DNA from: Campylorhamphus procurvoides
Taxonomy: Eukaryota > Chordata > Aves > Passeriformes > Dendrocolaptidae
Reading direction: 5' to 3'
Length of the DNA stretch: 64,000 nt
NCBI GenBank assembly: GCA_013396655.1
Contig: WBMV01007810.1
Coordinates: 62,001 to 126,000 of the forward strand
Part shown: piece after piece, positions 25,901 through 36,386 of the stretch
How positions within the stretch are numbered: the stretch's first letter is position 1
How the letters are laid out: every line of letters starts with the position of its first letter
Translations under genes and position numbers: made by a program
The notes under the pieces: generated by a model
The model's input: only the letters and a program-made list of their open reading frames with translations
The model's database searches: none
Told to the model about the DNA's origin: nothing

Positions 25901-28900
25901 AAAACACTGGAAACCATTCTTCCCTATAATCCTCTTCCTCAAAAAGTGGATTAACAGAGTTTAAATTCTAAATCCTGCAGAAGACAGCCTTTGGGTGAAA
26001 GAGCCAACCAACTAGTGTCATCTTAAAGAAAAGGGGGGAAAAAAAAGAGGAATAAAGCCATGAAAGAATACTCTCAGCAAGCTTTGGTACATGAAAGTCA
26101 ACAATGCTGAACACAAATAACTTACCTCTAAAAATGAGCACAGATACATGGTTGAGCAAATACTGATCAAAAGCAAGGGCTTAGAAAAGATCTGTAAGGT
26201 TACATGAAGGACATATTTTACACCATCATTCTCCATAATCATATTCCCTTGTAAGACACATGATACATATGCACAAGACGGCACAAAGCAAGCACGTGCC
26301 ACTGACAGAACTTGCCAGGCCAAGGTCTGAAAGATGGTGTCTCCATGAGAAGCTGACATCTGGCCCACGAAGAATCCAAGGTTTTTAATCTCCAAATTGC
26401 AATTTCTTACTACCTTTCACCAGGCAATAAAGAGTGATGCACCTCACGCATTGCAATCCAGTACAGGAAGAATATCAGTTTAAAATTCAAAAGTAGGGGA
26501 TGTACCATTGAGGAATGATTTCACCTTCTAATGAAGCAGTAAGTCAAACCTGAATTAATTACACGTGCAAAGAAATACGATAACATCTTCTAACAAGGTT
26601 TTAATGGACGTGCAACTGTTTCAAAAGAATGTCTGAACTGACCTTAATAATTTATGAACAACAAGGAACATTTTTAGGGGGAAAAAACCCCACAATGGCC
26701 AAGATACTCCACTGTACAGTAGACACCTAAAGCACTAATAATAAAGCAGACTGGACAGGATCATACTCAGAAACAACCGAAAGAAAAACTTCAAAATTTA
26801 AACATAGGCTTTATTAAAAGAGGTAGCTATTGGGGAATTGTTCTGGGTAATTATGTGAATACAATTCAGCATATGGCTATAGGAGGAAAGCAGACCTATC
26901 TATGTTAACACAGTAGGACAGTAAACCTAAATACACATTTGTTGTGAGGTTTTTTTTTAAATTGCTCTAAAGGAAAACGTTAATATTGATGTGGCTATAA
27001 AAGGCAAAACCAGAAAAAAGAGACCTACAATTACACAAAAGAATCAGATCTGTTGGGTAAAGAAAATCAGGGTACACTGTACAAAATGCAGGTTGTGGTT
27101 CAGGCTGAGTAAAATGTCTGAGGCACAAGCCTTCAGCATAACCACAGATGTCAGAAAGGAAATCAGGAGGAAAGCAAGCGACTGCAAAAAAAACCCACTC
27201 ACTGTGACAGGACCAAAGACCACGCAGGAATCCAACTGAGCAAACATCCCCACTGGTCAGGACTTTCCTGACACATCATCAAAGCAACTAAGCTCTTCCT
27301 CTCTACATACAAAGATTTAAAGAATTCTGCAAACTCAAACAGGAATTGTGCTAATGTTAGATCTGGTTTTCTTCCTGCTTTTCCTGATTAAAACTGAGAT
27401 AAAAAGTGTTTAAAAGGTGATACCTAGAAGCCAGAATGTAGATGAAACTAGTACTAAAAATTTTGAAATCCTAAGTCTGCCAGTGAATTAGCAAGAATTT
27501 TTATCCAATACCGATCATTATCACCTTGTTTTAACATGTAACTTTGTGACTTGTTTTAATTTTACCTCAGAAAATGTAAACATGACTCACTGTTCTTATA
27601 TTTGACACAGTAAACATTTTAAAAGCAAGATCTTGAAAAAGGAAGCAGATTGCTCTTCAGACTCATTTGGGTATACAAATCCTTTATCAAAACCCAGATC
27701 TCTTTTGGAGAAAAATTGAGAGTTGCAGGTTTGTCTGTGAACTCAGGCTATCAGACATACTGTTAACACTTGGTCAGGTGCTTCCTGTTCTTCCCATATC
27801 TAATTTATATGGTTAGCACTCTTTTTCACAAAATATTTGAGATTAAGTTTTGACAATCTGTTTGGAAAAGGTTTCTGTAGACTTCTGACATATTATTTTT
27901 TTAAAGGTGAAAAAAAATTTACTTGTTTACACCGATACAGTTTCTTCAGGTAAAATGAAAATCAGATTATAAGAGACTCCCTCACCTGTAAATGTGGCAA
28001 GTAAAACAGACTTCCTGGAGCCAGTGTATGCCCTAACCCACTTCAGCAGTCACTTGCAAACATCAGACCCTAGTTTCAGAGTCCCTCACTCTAACAAAAT
28101 TAAAAATTCTGCCTTCCACAAGATGATGAGGTTAAGCTGATAGGAGTGATTCTGAATATTCTTGAGAACAGGGAGAAAAGGCATACATTTCAGAACTTCA
28201 GTGGAGAAACATGCCACTGGCATTTTAAATGTCTGTACAATGTAACCTCAGGCAATACTCATCCTTTCCAGAAAATTGCAAGCATCTTCCATTTTCTAGT
28301 CTTGCCTTTACTCGCTTTTCTCTGCAGTGAGTGGTCTTGGATAGCGTCCCTGTTATCCAGAACTGCCTTTACGCTACATCAGTTGCAAACCTGAACATCT
28401 TATTGAGAATTTACTGAATTTCACTCCTGCAGAGTTCAGGAATACTGCTGATCAGCCTTCATCCTGCACATCTTGATAAGAAATTGCGTATTTTCATCAT
28501 GAGACCTGCTCTGAAGTATTAGAGCAGAAAAGAATAATCTGCTTACACTGAAATCCCACCTTCTGGTTGGCATTCCATAAACAGAACAAGGAGGTCACAG
28601 GTACCAATGGGTTTTCTTCACTAAGGATGGAAAGTTGTGTTGTAACTGCACACAGGAAGCCCAAGGGACCTGGTTGAAATTAAGGCATTTTCCCCTAATT
28701 TCACAAGATATAAGGAGCCAGATGTGATAAGGCCACAAGGTATGACCACGCAACACAGAAAGTGAACAAGGTAGGCTCAGGATGTAATTCTCAATAACAT
28801 TCAGAATCTTAAGCCAACACAAAAAATAGCAAGGTGTCAGTAAATTAGAGGAGTACCTGTGTGCAAGTAAACAAACTGATAAAACATTCAGAAGCACATC

Positions 28901-30453
28901 AGCAATAACTATCATGTACAGTTGTAGCTCTAGAAAAAAGTGGAGTACGTTATTTATGGAAAGCCAAACTTGGTGGCTGCAAGAGTGAAGATACAATTTC
29001 TTGCTGCAGCTGAAATCAAATTATACCCTCCCCCCCAATAAAGAAATCTTTATTTTCCTTCCTTGCCTTTAGCCACAGACCCCAAGCTTCTGTGCTAATT
29101 CTGACAGTTCACTATTCTGGTAGCAATGCGAAGCAAGTTGATAAAGAGTGGAAAACTAACTAGCCAAAGTAAAAAAGTGGGGTATTTAAAGGAGGAAAAG
29201 TTCAAGGAATTAATCATTTTTGTTACTAGACTAGAGCCAACACAAAGCAGAGAAAAGAAAGCATGGCTAAGGATATGGATGAATAAGCTCTTCCCATGTG
29301 GTAGTAAAATTGACTCAACTGTGATGTAAAGCCACTAAGACATTTTAACTACGGACATCCAAATCTCTTACAATTTACAGTCCGGTTTGAATGTGTACCA
29401 GGAGAATATTTGTTATTTTGGTGACGTGTCAGCATTGGCCCTCTCACAATGAGGTTCTAAGGTTTCAGGGCTTTGTTTAAAGGGAAAAAGATCATTTCTC
29501 ACAAACATCAAGCCTAGGAAGTCAGGATTACACTGAAGCACAGTGGGCTTAACTCTAGCATCGCTTTTTAAGTCTCAGGAAGAAAGCAGAAAGCTTTTCA
29601 TGTTCTGGATTCAATAAGACCTGGAACACCATACTTGCCCATCACAATAAATAATGGGAGTGGTATTGCCTGACTTTTGGGAATTCCTGAAAGACAATGT
29701 AAAATTACAGATTAGGTTCAGAATGGTTTTGGTGCATCAGAGTGTAGGAAGTGTGTATGTACTGTGGATATGGGCAATAAGGAAACCAACTAAATAACAG
29801 GATACCAGATTAGCTTTAATTAATGTAGTTTCTTGTTCAGAAGACTTCCCTAAAGAATCCTGTGAGAAAGCAAGCTGCATCTCACAGGAAGTGGAAGGCA
29901 GGAATGTGACTCCCATCATGCCCCACTGCTCCCAGAAAGGCATGTACTCCTCTCCCAAGTACACAGCTCTGCCCTCTCTCATGCCAGCTCTGGCACTCAC
30001 AGGACCTTCTTGTGTACCAATTTACAGGACTAAAAGGCAGAAAAACACATTTCTCTTTTTTTTTCCCCCTTTTTACTCGGTTAGTCAACAGTTTAATGAG
30101 CTAGTGGAGAAATCTGATGAGCAACAGAACCAGCAGGTGTGAGAGGATGACACTGCATTGGAGCAGATGAAAGAAGAAACTCCACCTTTTGTGGACCATA
30201 AATATTAAACACTTTATACTTGAGGAAAATGTACCTTAGCTCTGCCCTGCTGAACACCCTTTTCAGGATGCCAATCCCCCTCATTCCTTCTGAGCCATCT
30301 GAGATGGCAAAAGTGTGACATCTGGGCCCATTTAACATCAACAGCTTGGTGCCACTGGGATGTGATATTACCTCCCAGGAAACCAGCAAGCTTGTGAGGC
30401 CAGAAGAAAACTAATGTACAAAAAAACCCCAAACCAAAACAAACAAAAAAACC
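22959..30453 (-). other. GTF2E1: GTF2E1 first intron (5' UTR intron), nothing recognised
   Basis: This is AT-rich sequence between the acceptor of the first coding exon and the GC-rich promoter region. No open frame resembles a known protein, and I see no clear transposon. The longest frames (133 and 125 codons, minus strand) have no recognisable domain. From about 30415 the sequence becomes an A/C-only low-complexity tract that runs into the assembly duplication. The intron boundary on the promoter side is unknown. Confidence 0.6.
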
Positions 30454-30588
30454 CACAAAAATACCAAAACAACCTCCCCAAAAAATAAAAACAAACAAAC
30501 AAAACAAAATAAAGCCAAACAAAAAACCCCACCAAACAAAAAACCAAAACCCAACACCTTGCTGACCTGTAGAAGAGTGAATGGTGTA
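30418..30588. repeat. A/C-rich low-complexity tract, with first copy of a 135-base assembly duplication
   Basis: Bases 30418-30560 are almost entirely A and C (CAAAA, CAAACA units). Bases 30454-30588 are repeated without mismatch at 30916-31050, an offset of exactly 462. The first copy ends abruptly at an N (30589), while the second continues smoothly into flanking sequence. This is the signature of two contig ends that overlap but were not merged. Confidence 0.95.
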
Positions 30589-30589
30589 N

Positions 30590-30787
30590 CGCCGCGCCCG
30601 CGTCACCGCCGCCCGCCGCGCCTGCGCACCAGCGCCCCACCCCGTCCCGAGCGCGGGGAGCGACAGGGGAGCCAGCCAATCGAGCCCCGGAATGGCCCAC
30701 GGGACTGCCCGCCCGCAGGCGAGCCGGGCCAATCAGAAGGGGAGGTCCCGCCCTCCGCCCCGGAGGCAGCCAATAGGCTGAGAGGAG
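30590..30787. promoter_or_regulatory. CpG-rich TATA-less promoter fragment, probably bidirectional for GTF2E1 and RABL3
   Basis: This isolated GC-rich fragment is bounded by an N (30589) and a run of Ns. It has three forward CCAAT boxes (30676-30680, 30729-30733, 30770-30774), the typical NF-Y layout with spacings of 53 and 41 bases. It also has an NRF1-like palindrome GCGCCTGCGCAC (30618-30629), a CGTCA half-site (30601-30605) and several GC boxes. No TATA box is evident. The human GTF2E1 and RABL3 genes are head to head, and here they also diverge, so a shared promoter fits. The orientation and exact placement of the fragment in the scaffold are uncertain. Confidence 0.75.
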
Positions 30788-30915
30788 NNNNNNNNNNNNN
30801 NNNNNNNNNNNNNNNNNNNNNNNNNNNNNNNNNNNNNNNNNNNNNNNNNNNNNNNNNNNNNNNNNNNNNNNNNNNNNNNNNNNNNNNNNNNNNNNNNNNN
30901 NNNNNNNNNNNNNNN
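30788..30915. other. Assembly gap (128 Ns)
   Basis: This is an unbroken run of N between the GC-rich promoter fragment and the second copy of the 135-base duplication. Single Ns also occur at 30589, 31468 and 49703. Open frames drawn through the gap are meaningless. Confidence 1.
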
Positions 30916-31050
30916 CACAAAAATACCAAAACAACCTCCCCAAAAAATAAAAACAAACAAACAAAACAAAATAAAGCCAAACAAAAAACCCCACCAAACA
31001 AAAAACCAAAACCCAACACCTTGCTGACCTGTAGAAGAGTGAATGGTGTA
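30916..31050. repeat. Second copy of the 135-base duplication
   Basis: This is identical to 30454-30588. It continues without interruption into unique sequence (TGGGCTCATCCC), so this copy is the one correctly joined to the RABL3 side. Confidence 0.95.
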
Positions 31051-31563
31051 TGGGCTCATCCCACAGACAAACCTGGCAAACAGGAATGAGCTTGACTAGC
31101 CAGCCAGCTACTCTTCAGGTGTCCATAATCCTGAAGCTTCCTTCAAAATACAAACTGCACAGATTATGACAGCACATCAAGCTTTCAATGCAAGCCAAGA
31201 ACAGAGCCCTCGACTCTACCTGCAGCTTCCCGTTCCCTACCCGCTTTTAACGTGCTGAGGTTTAAACACCGCATTGCGTTGGCTCCTGCAGGGCACGAGG
31301 AGCTCGCCAGCACCTCCTAAAAAAGCCAAAGGGCACAAGACAAAGAGGAAGCCCCCACAGGCAGCGCGGGGGGGCGGCGGGCCCTGGGGGAGGAGGGGTC
31401 CCCACAGGCACCCGAGTGGCGGGCCGGGGGCAGCACGCCGCGGGCCGGGGCCGGCACTGACCTGGCGNCGGGCACTTGGGGACGCGCTCCTCGGCCCTGC
31501 CCCTCGGCACCCGCCCCCCAGGGGTTATTCCGTCTCTGCCTCACTCTCTCCGTGCACTCGCAG
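31051..31563. other. RABL3 upstream or intron-1 sequence with a GC-rich island
   Basis: Bases 31051-31340 are mixed sequence with no feature. Bases 31351-31560 are strongly GC-rich with many CpGs and one N at 31468, forming the right part of the promoter CpG island. I searched for the RABL3 first coding exon (Met through the GDSG half of the P-loop, about 46 bases, ending before a GT) and did not find it. The segment ends in the acceptor of RABL3 exon 2 (CTCGCAG). Confidence 0.6.
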
Positions 31564-31655
31564 GTGTCGGGAAGTCCTCCCTCGTCCACCTGTTGTGCCA
31601 CAACCAGGTGCTGGGAAACCCCTCCTGGACAGTGGGCTGCTCCGTGGATGTGCGA
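31564..31655 (+). CDS. RABL3: RABL3 exon 2 (residues 17-46)
   Basis: The 92-base exon starts with two bases completing a glycine codon, then [11 protein letters not shown] and TVGCSVDVR. It lies between acceptor CGCAG and donor GTAGGT. It holds the P-loop lysine (Lys19) and the magnesium-coordinating switch I threonine (Thr38). The upstream in-frame sequence is not a credible first exon because it lacks the beta-1 strand and GDSG. Confidence 0.96.
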
Positions 31656-31823
31656 GTAGGTGACGAGCTTTGTGACTTCATTTGCAGTACTCACCGCCCC
31701 TCAGAGGGGCGTGCTTTGGTGGTGAGGTGTGCCGAGGGCAGGCAGAGCCCCGCAGTCGTGCGTGAGAGCAGGGGCTGGGGATGCCAAAAAGCCTGGCTAA
31801 TAAAACCATTCAGAGATTGATTT

Positions 31824-32280
31824 TGTTTCTTTGAGTAGCAGGTATTTGTTTATTCATCGCTGTGAGTGAGGGGGATGGGTTCACCTAACCCACTCATTCT
31901 TTTGGGCAAGAACTTAAACATTTATACATTTCAAAAAACCAGGAAGTAGTAAAATGGCAGTCCCTTTTGTTAATGTCATCTCACACCCTTTAAATACATC
32001 AGTCCCTCTGTTGGAGTATGCACAGTTCTGCACTGCAGTGGTCTTTCCTTCATCATCTTGGTGGTTGTACATTGTGGTCTTCCTCAGGTTAAACTTTGCC
32101 CCTTATGTCTTGGCACATGCTCTGTCCTCTTGGTTTTTGCTATTCCACTGCTCAGCTGGCCTAATCTGGCAAAGTTTCCTGTTTTCCTCTTTCTGCTACA
32201 TTCTGGTTGGGTACAAAGTTTCTATAGTGAATAGAATTAGTGATTTACATATCCTTTCTATCGGTGACGCGATTTAAACA
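31824..32280 (-). mobile_element. Endogenous retrovirus LTR, antisense in RABL3 intron 2
   Basis: Read on the minus strand, this 457-base segment starts TGTTTAAATC and ends AAAGAAACA, a TG...CA structure with a perfect 5-base terminal inverted repeat (TGTTT/AAACA). Just before its 5' end is a short purine run, AAAAAGGA (32281-32288 reversed), as expected of a polypurine tract. Inside are a TATA-like TATAAA (31921-31926 reversed) and, 67 bases further on, an AATAAA signal (31849-31854 reversed), in the order U3, R, U5. No matching target duplication flanks the LTR itself, so it is probably a 3' LTR attached to a truncated interior rather than a clean solo LTR. The family is not identified. Confidence 0.65.
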
Positions 32281-33100
32281 TCCTTTTTGGGTATCCTGTT
32301 GTATGTTAAACAATTCATATATTCTAATGTAAAAAGAAATGGCTTTCTTACATCATTGGCCTTGCTGGCCAGTCACACATGGTGTTTGTCACTCATGGCC
32401 CTGTCCCCGTGTCACAGGTCACTAGAAAGCACACAATTCAAACCACCAGTCCCCGAGAAACAGGCAGTGACAGCTAAACATACTGGGGAAAAAAAACTGA
32501 CTGCGATCATGGGGTTGCTTCTCCTCCTGACCCCTTGCTGCAGGAGTTGCTGTCAGAGGAATGAGGATATTCATCCAGCAGTTTTTTGGCCCAGTCTACA
32601 GCCCTCATGGGACACTGATAAATGCTTTTTTGCTTCACCTCTCTTTGCCGCATTCTCCTTGAAATGTATTGCTCTAGGTTAGGGATATATTTCCAAAATC
32701 TGTGAAGTGGCATTCCTGTTTGACTGTGGAGCAAAACTACCAGTCAGACCTAGAGGCAAAAGCTGTTTGTTGATTAATTCAGTTGAGAGGTCAATGAGAA
32801 TTTGGAGAGGAAAAGATGTGGTCAGTTGGAATATGATATGGTCACCTCTATTAATATTGCTGCAGTACTAAAATGTGGATTTCAACAACTGTGAGAAGTC
32901 AAGACCTTAATTTTTCATTTGACTTAGCAACATGCTATTTCCAAGCACATCATGAGGCATTAGGGTTGTTGATACTGAGGTGGAAAGGATACTCCCTGCT
33001 TACTCACCAGGCTCCATCTCGTACAGGAGCTGAGGTGTCCAGTGCCTGCTGCTTGATTCATTCCATCCCTCTTCCACTTGAGAGGTTTGAAATGGTGTCA
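32281..33100 (-). other. Possible retroviral interior remnant next to the LTR
   Basis: If the LTR call is right, sequence to its right is the 3' interior of the same element, read right to left. A 75-codon minus-strand open frame (32734-32507, basic and serine-rich) lies about 220 bases from the polypurine tract. I do not recognise it as gag, pol or env. No 5' LTR is seen before RABL3 exon 3, so the insertion would be 5' truncated. The right limit is a guess. Confidence 0.3.
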
Positions 33101-33221
33101 TCGTGAGAATTTGCAAATTTCTGTCCAAGTGCAATGATCCTTCTAGCTGAATGCCTAAGTGTTGTGTGAATTAACTCCTGAGTTGGTGCTGTGATTATGT
33201 ATGATGTGAATTTCTCATCAG

Positions 33222-33351
33222 ATCCACGACTACAAAGAAGGGACTCCCGAAGAGAAGACCTACTACATTGAGCTGTGGGATGTTGGAGGTTCAGTGGGTA
33301 GTGCCACTAGTGTGAAAAGCACACGAGCAGTATTCTATAACTTGCTGAACG
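33222..33351 (+). CDS. RABL3: RABL3 exon 3 (residues 47-89 plus one base)
   Basis: The 130-base exon begins [20 protein letters not shown] and ends in the asparagine before a split Gly90. The donor is GTGAGT. It contains switch II as WDVGGS, with Ser70 where most Rab proteins have the catalytic glutamine. Human RABL3 has the same sequence there. Confidence 0.98.
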
Positions 33352-36271
33352 GTGAGTTTGCTTGGTGTAAATCTGGTTTTATTACTGTTTCTGTTAAGAT
33401 CTGTCTTTTGGTTCTGGGGCAGGGTTTCATGTAGTCTGGCTGAGGGCCATATTGTTCTCTTTTCTGATTTATACAGGAAAAAAGCCCTGGTAACATTCAT
33501 AAGCAGAATGTTATGGATTCTGTTTTGAACTGGAAAGATATTTTGGGCAAAGCTGTGCAGATGAGCTTCATCAACCTTTCACTTCAGTCTTGCTCAGCTG
33601 GCACAGCAGGGAGTCTTTGAAGGTGCAGTGGTATCCCTTCCAGCTACACTTGCAGACATAAAGGTCACCTTCACTCTTCCTGATGTACTGCAGAAATATA
33701 ATTTATATTTTCTTGTCTGTTCAGTTGTAAAACCTACAGCAGAGAAAGGATTCTTTGAGTTTATATGAACCTTGATAGCTGCATCCTACCCTGGCAAATT
33801 TGAACTGTCTCCCATAAAGTTGCAGTATGCTGATAACCACCTTGCCTGTGCTCATTTAATTTACCAGATTGTTTTTGACAATTGAATCTTGCAACTTGCT
33901 GCATGTATAGAAAGTAGTATTTTGTGCCTTCTGTTGAGACATTGACTTAACATCCTATTAGTTCATATGTACCACTTAGAAGAGCAAATAAGAGATTATA
34001 AACATAACAGTGAAGTATTTCAATGATTCCTTTTTGTCAACTAAGTACAGATCACTAAAGGTAGATGTATATCAGATTTAACAATGGCTTCTGAAATTCT
34101 GTCTCAGATATTCTGGGCTTTTTTCTCTTGTTCCCCATCACATGAAGGCCTTTCAGTAACATGTTAAACCATACAATAAACATTTGTGGTCTGTGATTAA
34201 TTAGTTCGTTCTTCCTCTTTTCCCAGGAGGAAAACTGTGTATAGGTACCTCTTGCTTATATTGTTAACTGTCCCTCTTGTAAATAAGGCTTGAGCTGGAT
34301 TGTGCCCTCAAAGCAAGTTTCTTTGGCATATGAATAAAAATGGATTTGTTTTTGGCACCAAATCCACAGTATGCGAGTGAGCGTGGGCCAAACTTGGAAA
34401 TATCCTAGAACAGCCCATTAGGAAATTAAGTCCTGAACTGAATTATAATTGATGACATTATTAAAACAGAGTTATTTATCTCCACTGCCCAAAATATATT
34501 ATTAGGCAGCTCACATATGAAAAGTGTTGACTTTGGTAGTTAACCTTGGCTCTTGTTTCTTTCATTAGATTAATTTCTCCATTAGAGTTTGTCTCACAAA
34601 TTGCCTCAGTTTAACCTGATTTAAGAAGAGAAGACAAATGTGTTCCTTCTGCCTGACTGCTTGTGCTTTCTGAGCTTACAGTGATCTGAAAACCTGAGAT
34701 GGAAAGACAGTTTTGGTTGGTTTGGTTGTGGCAACACCTCTGCAGGCCGTTGATGTGGTTGGGAACAGTTTGGTTTTGGATTGACCACAGATATTCTGCT
34801 TTGGTGACCCTCCACCTGGTGTGTGCACTGTGATAACTGAGGACAGGGACTAGGCAGTAAGGCTTTGGCTTGAAGGCCTTCCCATGGGATGAACATTTCC
34901 TTGAATAGTCATTGGTCCTGCCTGCTCTTCTTGGATGTTGACACAGTCTTTTGCTGCTGGAGCAAAAAACTGTGCAGGCTTTAGGTGACACAGATAAGGG
35001 CACTGACCCATCAGAAACATAACTGAGGGAGAGCATCTGGAGGTGGAGAGTGTTTCCCACAGGTTACACAGCAGTGCCTCTGATTCTGTTGCTGTAGACC
35101 AAGTTATGTTGTATCAGGCTTTTATCCCTAAAGTGGCAGTGAACACAAAGTTGAATTGCCTTTTTCTGCTGTTACTGAGATAATTGCTTTGAAACAGGGC
35201 TGTCCTTGTGGTGTTCTGGGAACTCTCATAGGAGAGTGTGCACAGTCTTGTGGCATAGTGGGAAATGTTTATGGATTTGTTCATAGCGTGTACAGAGGGT
35301 GGCACCTTTGCAAGTTGAGGTGAAAGTTTAAATTACAAAGTTTTTTTCACCTGTAGGCTATGAAATGTTTTGAGAATGAATCCTGATGCAGATAAGGGGT
35401 ATAATTCTATTTTATCCTTGAATTAATGTTAGTTTGAAGTCTATAGGAAGGGAACATTCCACATATTGCAGAAGGTGTGAATAAATAGAAGAAATTTGCT
35501 AGCAGGAGTTGGTAATTGAGTTAGGAACTGTGGTTATCAGGAGTGGGTGTCTGTTAATAGCACAACTAGGAAGTTTGGCTCTATCTCAGAATTTACATTT
35601 TGAAGGTTGAAAAATGCTAGTAGCTTAATCTTAAATACAAGAAATCTTATTAATTCATACTTCTACTGGGAAAGATCCTAAACCAGCCTGCTAGGAGATG
35701 AAATTTTGAACTTACGGATCTGAATTATAATTTTGGTGAACTGTAAAAGTTTATCCATGTCTGTTTCCCCTTTGGGTACCTCCCCAAATATGTAGCATTA
35801 ATTCTTGAAAATACAGGAAAGCAGTAGTGCTCTCTACACTCTTTGAAACAATTAAAAAAACTTTCAGACTTCTTAGATGGTGTGACAGAAAGATAATTAT
35901 GTTTACCAGTTAGGTAAAACAGAGAAAGGCTAAATCCTCTGCTGCAGTAATACAGAATTTCAGTATCATTCAAAATAGAGCAGAATCAGGGAATGCCTGT
36001 GAGCCTTCTGCGGATTAAACCCTGGGGTGGCTGTTTGTTTCCTCCTTTAACAAGATTTTTCTCTTAGCTCTTATCCAATTCCTGATAAGCAGCTTTAAAA
36101 AACCTGTTGCATCCTAATGTTTTCAGCCTTATTCATTCACTGTAACTGAACTGGTTATACATCCCTTTCTTCATTCTCAGATATCTGGGACCCTGCAGAT
36201 GTCATTTTGGCAAGATAAGAAAAAAATATGTATCATTAAATAGCATCTTGCTGTCTTCTCTTTCACTGTAG
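33352..36271 (+). other. RABL3: RABL3 intron 3, nothing recognised
   Basis: The intron runs from GTGAGT to CACTGTAG. It has no transposon or coding signal that I can name. The 149-codon minus-strand frame at 34611-35060 has no recognisable domain. Confidence 0.85.
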
Positions 36272-36386
36272 GGATAATTTTAGTGCATGACTTAACCAAC
36301 AAGAAATCATCCCAAAATCTGTATCGCTGGTCTTTGGAAGCCCTCAACAGAGATGTCGCTCCAACTGGAGTTCTCGTGACAAATGG
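36272..36386 (+). CDS. RABL3: RABL3 exon 4 (residues 91-127 with split glycines)
   Basis: The 115-base exon encodes [19 protein letters not shown] through GVLVTN, flanked by split codons for Gly90 and Gly128. Its acceptor is CTGTAG and its donor GTGAGT. It is the beta-4 and alpha-3 part of the GTPase fold. Confidence 0.98.

Larger units (their letters stand above)
31656..33221 (+). other. RABL3: RABL3 intron 2, containing an LTR fragment
   Basis: The intron is bounded by GTAGGT and TCATCAG. It contains an antisense endogenous-retrovirus LTR (31824-32280) followed by unassigned sequence that may be retroviral interior (32281 to about 33100). Confidence 0.9.

Noticed and set aside
30368..31089. 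Long open frames of up to 213 codons on both strands
   Set aside because: They run through the 128-N gap and an A/C low-complexity tract, so they are artefacts.
31476..31820. 114-codon frame with an ATG upstream of RABL3 exon 2
   Set aside because: Only the part from 31564 to 31655 is RABL3. The upstream codons lack the beta-1 strand and GDSG, and the frame reads through the exon 2 donor.
34611..35060. 149-codon minus-strand frame in RABL3 intron 3
   Set aside because: It has no known domain and lies antisense within a clear intron.
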